Source of the DNA: Planctomycetota bacterium
GTDB taxonomy: Bacteria > Planctomycetota > UBA8742 > UBA2392
Assembly (NCBI GenBank): GCA_020849795.1
Contig: JADZFR010000034.1
Location: 1-46,049 of the forward strand
Direction of reading: 5' to 3'
Length of the DNA stretch: 46,049 bases
Part shown: piece after piece, positions 25,658 to 32,821 of the stretch
Numbering within the stretch: position 1 is the first letter of the stretch
Layout: every line of letters starts with the position of its first letter
Position numbers and translations under genes: made by a program
Notes under the pieces: generated by a model
Databases searched by the model: none
What the model saw: only the letters and a program-made list of their open reading frames with translations
What the model was told of the DNA's origin: nothing

Positions 25658-26608
25658 TCAACCCTTCAGCCAGTCCACGTACGCCTTGATGCCGCTGGCC
25701 AGTGTGTGCCTGGGAGTATAGCCGAGTTCTGCCCTGGAACGCGCAAGATCCGCCTGCGTGAACGGCTGGAAAAACGCGTACGGGTTGTCGATGTATTCGG
25801 GCTCAAGCCTGGTGCCCATGGCCTTGTTCAGCTCGGCGATCAATTCATTGAAGGTGCGGGCCTCGCCGCTGCCGGTGTTGAACACGCCGGACTTGCCGCT
25901 GTCCATGGCCAGCAGCGTGCACTCGACGGCGTCGTCCACATGCACGAAGTCGCGCTTCTGCTCGCCGGACTTGAACACGCGGGGGCGCTTGCCCTGCTTC
26001 ATCTGCAGATAGAGCTGGTAGCACATGCTCGCCATCGCGCCCTTGTGCTGCTCGTGCGGCCCGTACACGTTAAAGTAGCGCACGGCGTTGACCTTCCAGC
26101 CGGCGTTGTCCGGCGTGCCGGCCAACCGGTCGGCCAGGTTCTCGAGCTGCACCTTGGAGAAACCGTATACGTTGGCGGGCTTGCGCTCGTCGGTTTCGAC
26201 GTTGACCCTGGCGTCGATGCCGTAGGTCGCCGCGCTGCTGGCGTAAGTAATCGGAATCTTGTTCGGCTGCGTGTACTCAAGCAGGTTGCGGAAGCTCTCG
26301 ATGTTGTCGTGGCACATCGTGAACTGGTCGAGCACGCGGGTGTCGGTGATGCTGGCGAGGTGAAAGACCGAGTCGAAATGCTTGGGCTTGAAGTAGCTGG
26401 AGAAGTCGAGGTTTGTGAGGTCGGCTGTAATCAGGTCGCCGCGGAACCCCTCAAGGTTCTTGAAATGGCCTGAGCGCAGGTCGTCGATCACGGTGACTTC
26501 GGCATTGGGCCACTCGGATTCAATACGCTTGACCAAGCGCGAACCGATAAACCCGGCCCCGCCCGTGACCAGCACCCGCCAGATTGCATTCTTGCCCGGT
26601 AGCGACAT
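25658..26608 (-). CDS. hldD: ADP-L-glycero-D-manno-heptose 6-epimerase-like protein
   Basis: A 316-residue NAD(P)-dependent sugar epimerase of the extended SDR family. The Rossmann motif TGGAGFIG lies at residues 15-22, SSAATYG follows, and the catalytic Tyr148 and Lys152 form YxxxK. Segments NVYGPHEQHKGAMASM and QPFTQADL resemble HldD/RfaD rather than UDP-glucose epimerases. HldD makes ADP-heptose for lipopolysaccharide core. The ATG at 26608 was chosen; the frame extends 39 residues upstream without a family N-terminus. It is coupled to the phosphatase gene. No other heptose genes are in the window. Confidence 0.88.
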   Translation of the reverse strand: MSLPGKNAIWRVLVTGGAGFIGSRLVKRIESEWPNAEVTVIDDLRSGHFKNLEGFRGDLITADLTNLDFSSYFKPKHFDSVFHLASITDTRVLDQFTMCHDNIESFRNLLEYTQPNKIPITYASSAATYGIDARVNVETDERKPANVYGFSKVQLENLADRLAGTPDNAGWKVNAVRYFNVYGPHEQHKGAMASMCYQLYLQMKQGKRPRVFKSGEQKRDFVHVDDAVECTLLAMDSGKSGVFNTGSGEARTFNELIAELNKAMGTRLEPEYIDNPYAFFQPFTQADLARSRAELGYTPRHTLASGIKAYVDWLKG

Positions 26609-26686
26609 GGGGGCAGAGGATGGCAATGCTTGCGCGGTTCGGCAAGCCGCGGAAACCCTGTGGGTTATCGGCGGTGTGTGAAATGA

Positions 26687-26711
26687 CAAACCGCGCCAAA
26701 GGCGCGGTTTG
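26687..26711 (-). terminator. Strong intrinsic terminator after the DHS-like gene
   Basis: A perfect 11-bp stem (26687-26697 with 26701-26711) around a 3-base loop, core CCGCGCC-AAA-GGCGCGG. The minus-strand transcript of the DHS-like gene stops at 26732, then meets the hairpin followed by TTTGTCATTT. The A/T flanks are symmetrical, so it could also act on plus-strand transcripts. Confidence 0.75.
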
Positions 26712-26731
26712 CGAACTGCGGACATGGGCGG

Positions 26732-27865
26732 TTACCCAACGCTCAGGGCCTGCTTCTTCTTGCCGCGTGCCGACCCTCGCTGACGCTTCAGGCTCTTGTT
26801 CTCTTTCCCGACGAAATCTGCGCCGTCGAAGTACAGCGACATCTCGCGCGGCTTGCGGGACTTGTGGGCGCCGCGTGCATAAACGGCGCCTGCCAGAAGC
26901 GGGAAGGTGACAGTGGCTTCGCCGAACACCATCTGTTCGAAGGCCAGATCCACTTTGCCCCAGCTTGAGGCTTCCTTGAGCGTGCTGCCCGACAGCGCGC
27001 CGTCGCGCTCGTCGGCCACGGTCAACTGCACCGCATACTTGTGCATCGGGCAATCGTGCATACCCAGCACCTCGGCGCTGACCACGGTGTCCTGCACGAA
27101 GTTCTTGGGCACGCCGCCGCCGATCATCACGATGCCGCTTTCCTTGCCGCCGTGCATCTTCAGGTAGGTGAGGTCCAGGAAATCGCGGCCGCTGTCGAGA
27201 CTGCACATCGGCTTGCCCTGCTTGATGCGGTTGTGCTGGTGCAGCACGATGCCGAAGCCGGCACTGCAATCACTGAAGGCCGGCACGAAGATCGGCACGT
27301 TTTTGCGATAGCACGCCTCGACAAATCCGTCGTGCTTCTTGCCATGCTTGACCAGGTAGGCGCCCATTTCGCGGATGACTTCGCGGCTGGCGTAGGGGCG
27401 GGGTGCGAGGTTGTCGAAGATGCGGGTCATGACTTCGTCGCAGACGCGCAGTTCGTCTTCGTCAATGTAATGGTCGTAGATGCGGTCAATCGCCAGTTCG
27501 CGCAGTTCGGCATCGTTGACGAACTGGGTGCCTTTGTAATGGCTGAAGCCAAGCCCCTCAAAGAAGTCCTGGTCCACCACGATGGCGCCGGTGCTGACAA
27601 TGGCGTCCACCATGTTGTTCTCGACGAGGTCGGTGATGACCTTTTTCAGGCCTGCGCTGACCAGCGAGCCGGCGAGGCACAGGAACACCATGCCGTCTTT
27701 TTCGCGCAGGGCCATGTCGAAGATGTCTGCGGCGCGCGAAAGGTTGCGGGCCTGAAAGCTGGTGTCGCCCATGGCAGCCACGAGCTTGTCCATGTCTTTG
27801 AACTTGGTGATGTCGATGTGCTTGACGAGTTGCTTCTTGTTCAGGAAGTCCGATTTCTTGGCCAT
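26732..27865 (-). CDS. Deoxyhypusine synthase-like protein
   Basis: A 377-residue protein of the deoxyhypusine synthase (DHS) family. The NAD-fold segments are recognisable (FLCLAGSLVSAG, IVSTGA, VPAFSDCSAG), and the active-site lysine is preserved as Lys254 in IGGGVPKNF. It has a basic Lys/Arg-rich tail of about 25 residues. Eukaryal and archaeal DHS modifies eIF5A, which bacteria lack. Some bacterial homologues act on polyamines such as homospermidine; which reaction applies here is not known. The ATG at 27865 has AGGAG eight bases upstream; an ATG six bases earlier has too short a spacing. It stands alone, with a strong terminator downstream. Confidence 0.88.
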   Translation of the reverse strand: MAKKSDFLNKKQLVKHIDITKFKDMDKLVAAMGDTSFQARNLSRAADIFDMALREKDGMVFLCLAGSLVSAGLKKVITDLVENNMVDAIVSTGAIVVDQDFFEGLGFSHYKGTQFVNDAELRELAIDRIYDHYIDEDELRVCDEVMTRIFDNLAPRPYASREVIREMGAYLVKHGKKHDGFVEACYRKNVPIFVPAFSDCSAGFGIVLHQHNRIKQGKPMCSLDSGRDFLDLTYLKMHGGKESGIVMIGGGVPKNFVQDTVVSAEVLGMHDCPMHKYAVQLTVADERDGALSGSTLKEASSWGKVDLAFEQMVFGEATVTFPLLAGAVYARGAHKSRKPREMSLYFDGADFVGKENKSLKRQRGSARGKKKQALSVG

Positions 27866-27953
27866 GTCCATGTCTCCTGCGAAAGTTGCGAAGGCTACCG
27901 AACGCGCGAAATGCGCAGTGCGCACAAGGTTGCCATGCAACGTCCGAAGTGGT

Positions 27954-27967
27954 GGGGCGATTGCCCC
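27954..27967. repeat. Short palindrome GGGGC-GATT-GCCCC
   Basis: A 5-bp stem with a 4-base loop in the 261-base spacer between the mazG-like and DHS-like genes. It has no T-run. It shares its GGGGCGAT sequence with the acpP leader palindrome. The rest of this spacer holds no recognised gene or promoter. Confidence 0.45.
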
Positions 27968-28100
27968 GTGATGTCGCGGCTACTTCGTTTGAGCCCAGTG
28001 AGGCCTAATCCCCAACAGGCTGAACCGCAGCGGCGCGAGAGCGCACTCACGACATGCAAACTGTACAACGTGCAGTCGCCGGAAAAAGAAAATCCCTTCG

Positions 28101-28119
28101 GCCGAACAAGAAATTCGGC
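28101..28119 (-). terminator. Weak terminator candidate after mazG-like gene
   Basis: GCCGAA at 28101-28106 and TTCGGC at 28114-28119 form a 6-bp stem with a 7-base loop. On the minus strand it starts 7 bases after the mazG-like stop, and a T-rich tract (complement of 28083-28094) follows after about six bases. The gap makes this a weak call. Confidence 0.35.
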
Positions 28120-28126
28120 ACGCGCC

Positions 28127-28441
28127 CTAGCAGTGGGCAACGCGCGTTCGCATTTCGTCGCACTTGCACGGCACCTTCTTGCAACGCGGACAGCCTTGGC
28201 CGTAGCGTTCGTTCGCCACTTCCTGCAGATCCACGTTGGCGATGCTGGCCAGAGTGGTCAGCCAGGCCAACACGTCGGCGAACTCGTGGCGCAGGTTTTC
28301 GCGGCATGAACGGCCGTTGATCGCCCGGGCCAGTTCTCCCACTTCTTCGCTGAACCACAGCCACGTGCTTTCGATGCCACGCTTGCGGTCTTTGGCGCCG
28401 TACGTGTCTTCGATAACTTTCTGGAATTCCTTGATTTGCAT
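28127..28441 (-). CDS. MazG-like nucleotide pyrophosphohydrolase with Cys-rich tail
   Basis: A 104-residue all-alpha NTP pyrophosphatase of the MazG/dUTPase-alpha type. The metal-binding acidic motifs are EEVGELARA and, further on, HEFADVLAW. After the fold comes a C-terminal CPRC-x4-CKC segment, which probably binds zinc. The family hydrolyses non-canonical or excess NTPs to NMP and PPi. Start is uncertain: the ATG at 28441 is favoured and a GTG at 28450 is possible, neither with a clear ribosome binding site. It lies 53 bases after the Tricorn gene and 261 bases before the DHS-like gene. Confidence 0.85.
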   Translation of the reverse strand: MQIKEFQKVIEDTYGAKDRKRGIESTWLWFSEEVGELARAINGRSCRENLRHEFADVLAWLTTLASIANVDLQEVANERYGQGCPRCKKVPCKCDEMRTRVAHC

Positions 28442-28494
28442 GCCGGGCACGTGTACCCGTCGCTGACGCTCCGGGCTCCTGTTCTTGGGTTCGA

Positions 28495-31400
28495 TTACTT
28501 TTCGTCGATCTGCTGCAGCAGCGTCTTCACGGCTGCTTCGGTCTGGCGGTCCACTCCCTTGTCCAGTTCTTCCGGCTGGTTCTCGACGGCGATGTCGGGT
28601 TTGCGGCCGTTGTTCTCAAGGTTCTCGCCGTCCACCGTGAACGCGCCGGTGCTGGGCAAGCGCATGCGGCTGCCGTCGATCAGGCTATAACTGCCGGTGC
28701 CGATTACGCCGCCCGCGGTCTCCACGCCGACCACTTTGCCGATGTTGAGGCGGCGAAAGCCTTCCGCCATGATCTCGGCGTTCGAGAAACTGGATTCGTT
28801 GATCATCAGGATGCTGGGTTTTTCAAGCGCGATGCTGCGGTAGACGTTTTCGCTGACGTCGTCGCGGTCGCCGTACTGGCGCTTCAACCACGGGCGCTTG
28901 ATCAGAATTTCCAGAATGTCCACAGCCGTGCTGCCCCCGCCGTTGAAACGCACGTCGATCACGACTCCTTCTTTGCCCAGCATGGCATTGCCGAGGTGAT
29001 GCTTGAACTCGCGCAGGCTGCGGCCATCCATCGCGCGGATGTGCACGTAGCCCAGTTTGCCGTCGGACAGCTTGTGCACGTACTCACGCTGCCACTCGAC
29101 CCAGCGCTGATACCAGAGCTGCGCTTCGGCGCCTCGCGAGATCGGTTTGACCGCAAGCGGCCGTGAACCTTGAAAGACCTGCTGGTCGTTCACGTTGAGA
29201 ACGGTCTTCTTGCCGATTGTGTCCATCAATCGCTCAGACAACGTCTCGCCCGCCGCGAACTCTTTGCCGTGCATGCCCAGAATCCAGAACGGTGCCTTCG
29301 GCCCATCCTCGTGCAGGTCCAGCGGGCCCCCCTTCAGCACTTCGACCACGCGATAGCGGCCCAAGGCAAGCTGCGCCGCGTCGAATTTCACCCCTAGCCA
29401 GCCGCAAGTCTCGGCGACGCCGTCGCTGCGATCATCCCAGCCGGTGAAGCCCTGGTGGCTTGAGTTCAACTCCCCGAGCAACTCGTTCATCAGTGCGCCG
29501 TACTCGTCGCCGGTGCTCACGCTGTTCAGCGCGCCGCGATAGCGCTGCGTGGTCGCGTACCAGTCGATGCCATGGAACTTGCGGTCGTAAAAGTAGCGTC
29601 CCATCACCCACTCGGCTTCGTCAAAGGCAGCGCTGCGCAGCGCGGCAACTTCGCGCCGTTGCTGGACACTGAAACCGAACGTGGTGATCTTCCCGCCCGC
29701 AACCGGCATGCTGGTGACTTTGCCGCTGTCGAGCCACCACAGCGTCTTTTCGTCAGCGCTGAGCGTAAGCGCGGTCTTGGGCGTGCGGCTTTGCGTGAGT
29801 TGCTTGAGGTCCGGGCCTTTGTCCGGGTCGAGGGTGAGTTTCCAGATGTTCGGCTGGTTCTCGACGTTGCCGATGAAGCAATAGGTTTTGCCGTCGGAGA
29901 GAGCCACCGGGTAAAACTCGTTGCCGTTCAGGCTGCTGATGCGGCGGACGCGGTCGCTGAGTCCTTCGGCGACCAGCCTGGTCTCGGGCGCCTTCTTCTC
30001 GGGTTTGGCTTCTTTGCCCGCGCCGTCCGGCCCGACCTTTGGTTCTTTCTTCTTGAACAGGTCGTCGAGCTTGTCTTCTTTGAACTCGGGGGATTTGGGC
30101 TCGAGGTCTACAACATAGACATCGTAGTCGTCTTCCTGGTCGTTCGAGAACACCACCCTCTTTCCGTCCGCGGCAAACCGTGCAGACGTCGCGGAGCCGA
30201 ACAGGAAGCTGATCGGGTGCACCGTGCCGGTGGCCACTTCCGCCAGCACAAGGCTGCCGTTGTAGAGCGCGTTGGGCTGCGTGTAGAGGATCCAGCGGCC
30301 GTCGGGCGAAAACTCGAACCCTCCGCGCCCGAGTGCCCAGCCGTGGAATTTCCCGTCAAAGTGATGCAGCGGCCCCTCCGGCACTGTCTGCGCACCCCAT
30401 GCCGGGTCGTTGCGCAGCATGATCAGTCGCGACTCATCCTGGATGCCCCAGATACGCCCGTACGGGTCCACGGTGATGTTGGAGTGGTGGGCGGTGTTGG
30501 CCGGCACGTGGGCCAGCACGCCGGCCGCCGGGTTCGAGACGTCAACACCCATGAGGTAGCCGCCCAGCGTGGTGCAGTACATCAGGCGAGTGCTGTCGGG
30601 CGCCCAAGCCAGGCTCTTTTCTTCGTAGATGGTATCGGTCAGGCGCAGGGGCACGCCCTCTTCGTCGGCAGGCATTACGTACACGTCACCGCCTGCGGTG
30701 AAGGCGATTTTCTTGCCGTCGGGGCTGACCGCGAACTCGCCGGCGCTGGTGTGCGTCAGCACCCGCACGCCCGCGTCGCGGCGGTCGGTTGCCAGCTTGA
30801 TCTCGGGTGCAACCACCCGGCCCGGGCCCGCGCCTGTCACGTCCCCTACATACAGCCGCCATCCATTGTGGCTGCCGCTGCTGTAAGCGAACTTGCCGCC
30901 GCCGACCGCAAGATCGCGTGGGTCCTTGGTGTGCTGCGAAAGCCACTTGTCGCTCTCTTTGCCTGAGGGCGCCATGGCCGCAACGTGGCCCACGCGGTTG
31001 CTGGTCAGGCTGCTGGCTTGATAGGTGATGTAGAGAATCTGGTCGTTGCCGTTGAACACGGGCGCGACGTTGTGGCTGCGGTTTTTGGTGGCGCGCCGGT
31101 GGTTGCGTGTTGTGGTTCCGTCAAAGTCGCAAACCCAGATCTGGCTGGTGGCGCTGCCCGCGTAACCTCGCCGATACATCGGGTTGCCGCCGCGATTGAC
31201 GTAGGCGACTTTCTTGCCGTCCGGGCTGATGCTCGCCGCGTACTCGTGTGTTCCGTAGCCGCCGCTGGTGATCGGCCAGGGCTCGCCGCCTTTGACACGC
31301 ACGGCCCACAGGTTGCGCGCGCCTTCACTGCGCACGCTGGAAAAGATGATGGCCGTTGAATCCGGCAGCCAGCAGCAGGGCTGGTCGCCTGCGTCGCCAA

Positions 31401-31740
31401 AGGTCAGGCGCCGCGCTTCGCCGCCCTCGGCGGGCATCAAGTATATGCTGTCCGAGCCTGCGCGCTCAGAGCGGAATGCCAGCCACTTGCCATCGGGCGA
31501 GAACATCGGTTCGCCGTCATTCCCCGCCGTGATGGTCAGACGCCTGGCGGTGCCGCCGGCGCTGGCAACGGTCCAGATATCGCCGTCGTACACGAAAGCG
31601 AGGGTCTTGCCGTCAGGGCTGAGCGCCGGGCTGCGCAAAATGGGCGGCACTGCGCCGGAGCGCGAGAGTTCCTGGGCAACACTGGCATCAAAGCTGAGGG
31701 TGAGCAACAACGCGACAAAAGCGGCAGCGGCGTATCGCAT
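28495..31740 (-). CDS. Secreted Tricorn-type protease with beta-propellers and S41 domain
   Basis: A 1081-residue exported protein with a signal peptide (residues 1-22). Residues about 30-560 are a series of beta-propeller blades with repeated SPDGKxLAF-type motifs. A Lys/Glu/Pro-rich charged insert lies near residues 560-600. The C-terminal half has the PDZ and S41 protease parts. The catalytic Ser986 is in SFSNAE, and the helper histidine is in ELNSSHQGF, as in archaeal Tricorn. Such proteins degrade peptides. Unlike archaeal Tricorn, this one is exported, so it likely works in the periplasm or at the cell surface. Length agrees with the family. Confidence 0.92.
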   Translation of the reverse strand: MRYAAAAFVALLLTLSFDASVAQELSRSGAVPPILRSPALSPDGKTLAFVYDGDIWTVASAGGTARRLTITAGNDGEPMFSPDGKWLAFRSERAGSDSIYLMPAEGGEARRLTFGDAGDQPCCWLPDSTAIIFSSVRSEGARNLWAVRVKGGEPWPITSGGYGTHEYAASISPDGKKVAYVNRGGNPMYRRGYAGSATSQIWVCDFDGTTTRNHRRATKNRSHNVAPVFNGNDQILYITYQASSLTSNRVGHVAAMAPSGKESDKWLSQHTKDPRDLAVGGGKFAYSSGSHNGWRLYVGDVTGAGPGRVVAPEIKLATDRRDAGVRVLTHTSAGEFAVSPDGKKIAFTAGGDVYVMPADEEGVPLRLTDTIYEEKSLAWAPDSTRLMYCTTLGGYLMGVDVSNPAAGVLAHVPANTAHHSNITVDPYGRIWGIQDESRLIMLRNDPAWGAQTVPEGPLHHFDGKFHGWALGRGGFEFSPDGRWILYTQPNALYNGSLVLAEVATGTVHPISFLFGSATSARFAADGKRVVFSNDQEDDYDVYVVDLEPKSPEFKEDKLDDLFKKKEPKVGPDGAGKEAKPEKKAPETRLVAEGLSDRVRRISSLNGNEFYPVALSDGKTYCFIGNVENQPNIWKLTLDPDKGPDLKQLTQSRTPKTALTLSADEKTLWWLDSGKVTSMPVAGGKITTFGFSVQQRREVAALRSAAFDEAEWVMGRYFYDRKFHGIDWYATTQRYRGALNSVSTGDEYGALMNELLGELNSSHQGFTGWDDRSDGVAETCGWLGVKFDAAQLALGRYRVVEVLKGGPLDLHEDGPKAPFWILGMHGKEFAAGETLSERLMDTIGKKTVLNVNDQQVFQGSRPLAVKPISRGAEAQLWYQRWVEWQREYVHKLSDGKLGYVHIRAMDGRSLREFKHHLGNAMLGKEGVVIDVRFNGGGSTAVDILEILIKRPWLKRQYGDRDDVSENVYRSIALEKPSILMINESSFSNAEIMAEGFRRLNIGKVVGVETAGGVIGTGSYSLIDGSRMRLPSTGAFTVDGENLENNGRKPDIAVENQPEELDKGVDRQTEAAVKTLLQQIDEK

Positions 31741-31811
31741 GGCAGGCTCCGTAGTTTCTGATCCCGCCCTTCATACGATTGCCCGCGGGATTGCGGAACC
31801 TGTGACTGCGT

Positions 31812-32033
31812 TTACTTGCCGGTGCTTGATTCGGTGGGCTTGTCGTCGCCCTTGGCGGGCCTGTCCCACGCTTCGCGCAGGCGTTTGCCGCGGTCGACCA
31901 CATCGTCGACCTCGCGCCGCATGCGCGGCAGGTCTTCGTCTATGGAATGCTCGGGATGGAGTTGATAGAAATACGCACCCGCGGCGAGCAAGCCGCAGGT
32001 GAAGAAGACGATGTAGCCAACAATGCCGCGCAC
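31812..32033 (-). CDS. Small single-pass membrane protein
   Basis: A 73-residue protein that starts with GTG, preceded by GGGAG about eight bases upstream. A hydrophobic segment (residues 4-22) is followed by a highly charged Asp/Glu/Arg/Lys helix and a Ser/Thr/Lys tail. The arrangement is that of a small membrane peptide with a cytosolic or periplasmic coiled tail; no family is recognised. It is 71 bases upstream of the Tricorn gene on the same strand and may share its transcript. Confidence 0.6.
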   Translation of the reverse strand: MRGIVGYIVFFTCGLLAAGAYFYQLHPEHSIDEDLPRMRREVDDVVDRGKRLREAWDRPAKGDDKPTESSTGK

Positions 32034-32124
32034 AACGGACTCCCGCGCGAGAATCGGCAGAATGGCTTGTCAGGCTGAAAGGAAAGCGATAGAGGGGACG
32101 AAATCGCCGCAAAGGGCGGCGCGG

Positions 32125-32158
32125 CTGGTCACAAATGCGTCAGTAAACTGGTCACAAA
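32125..32158. repeat. Direct repeat CTGGTCACAAA, two copies
   Basis: CTGGTCACAAA occurs at 32125-32135 and again at 32148-32158, 23 bases from start to start, about two helical turns. This is the spacing expected for a pair of regulator binding sites between divergent genes, but no matching regulator is known. Confidence 0.6.
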
Positions 32159-32302
32159 ATACGATTGGGCGGTGAAACTGCCGTGATAGTCAGAGGTTAC
32201 CTTCACGCTCGTTGCGAAAGCAACCTAACGTAAGAGCAAAGGCCGCTGTGGGAGATGTCGCTAGTTAAGGGGGGGCGGTATCTCTATAGGCCTTGCATCT
32301 GG

Positions 32303-32332
32303 CGACGGCGATCGGGAAACCGATCGCCGTCG
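32303..32332 (+). other. Perfect 13-bp hairpin with GAAA loop
   Basis: Bases 32303-32315 pair perfectly with 32320-32332 around a GAAA tetraloop (GNRA type). It may be part of a structured RNA or a protein binding site. It overlaps the foot of the next hairpin by one base, so the two could compete or stack. Confidence 0.65.
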
Positions 32333-32354
32333 TCCGTTAACCGGACTCGTTTTT
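32332..32354 (+). terminator. Intrinsic terminator-like hairpin
   Basis: GTCCG at 32332-32336 and CGGAC at 32342-32346 form a 5-bp stem with a 5-base loop, followed by TCG and five T. It points in the plus direction, where no upstream coding gene exists, so it implies either a small RNA or a leader. Confidence 0.5.
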
Positions 32355-32377
32355 CGTACCTTTTCCCGGCCCGTTGA

Positions 32378-32383
32378 TACAAT
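32378..32383 (+). promoter_or_regulatory. Candidate -10 box for the thioesterase operon
   Basis: TACAAT, a good -10 match, lies 34 bases before the thioesterase ATG and directly after the terminator-like hairpin. The -35 region is poor, so this is tentative. Confidence 0.3.
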
Positions 32384-32416
32384 CTCGCCCCTGACAAGGA
32401 TTTGCGCCCGGGGTTC

Positions 32417-32821
32417 ATGGCTTACGTCAGCACCTTCCATGTCGAAGTACGCAGCTACGAGCTTGACGTGTATGATCACGTCAACAATGCCGTGTACATC
32501 AACTGGCTTGAGCACGGCCGCAGCAAGTTCTTGCAGGACAAGGGCTTCAACTACGTCAACATCATCGACCAATGGGGCGTACGCTTCATGACGGTGCGCA
32601 CCGAAATTGACTACCGCATTGCCCTGAAGCTGGGCGACCAAGCCGACGTCGCCACTTCCGTCGAGCGTTTCGGCAACACCAGCGTCACCTTTCGCCAGAC
32701 CATCGCGCGGGCCACCGACCGCGAAACCGCAGCCGACGCCCGCGTCGTTATCGTTTTCACCGACAAAGATTCCGGTCGGCCCGTGCCGGTACCCGATCAT
32801 TTCAAGGGGCTGTGTACGTGA
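32417..32821 (+). CDS. Acyl-CoA thioesterase (4HBT hotdog fold)
   Basis: A 134-residue hotdog-fold protein of the 4HBT/YbgC type. The signature YELDVYDHVNNAVYINW is present, with the catalytic Asp at residue 17, and a Glu in LEHGR further on. It hydrolyses acyl-CoA or a similar thioester; the chain length is not predictable. The ATG at 32417 was chosen; the frame extends five codons upstream. It overlaps the following acyl-CoA synthetase by 4 bases, which suggests linked activation and release of fatty acids. Confidence 0.88.
   Translation: MAYVSTFHVEVRSYELDVYDHVNNAVYINWLEHGRSKFLQDKGFNYVNIIDQWGVRFMTVRTEIDYRIALKLGDQADVATSVERFGNTSVTFRQTIARATDRETAADARVVIVFTDKDSGRPVPVPDHFKGLCT

Larger units (their letters stand above)
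32034..32416. other. Longest non-coding spacer, structured
   Basis: The 383 bases between the divergent small membrane gene and the thioesterase gene hold no supported coding region. They contain a direct repeat (32125-32158), a short GTTGC-GAAA-GCAAC hairpin at 32211-32224, a strong hairpin at 32303-32332 and a terminator-like hairpin up to 32354. A small untranslated RNA on the plus strand, or a regulatory leader, is possible. No known riboswitch or RNA family was recognised by eye. Confidence 0.5.

Noticed and set aside
32261..32800. Minus-strand frame of 179 codons across the thioesterase
   Set aside because: Opposite to a well-supported thioesterase, with no domain.
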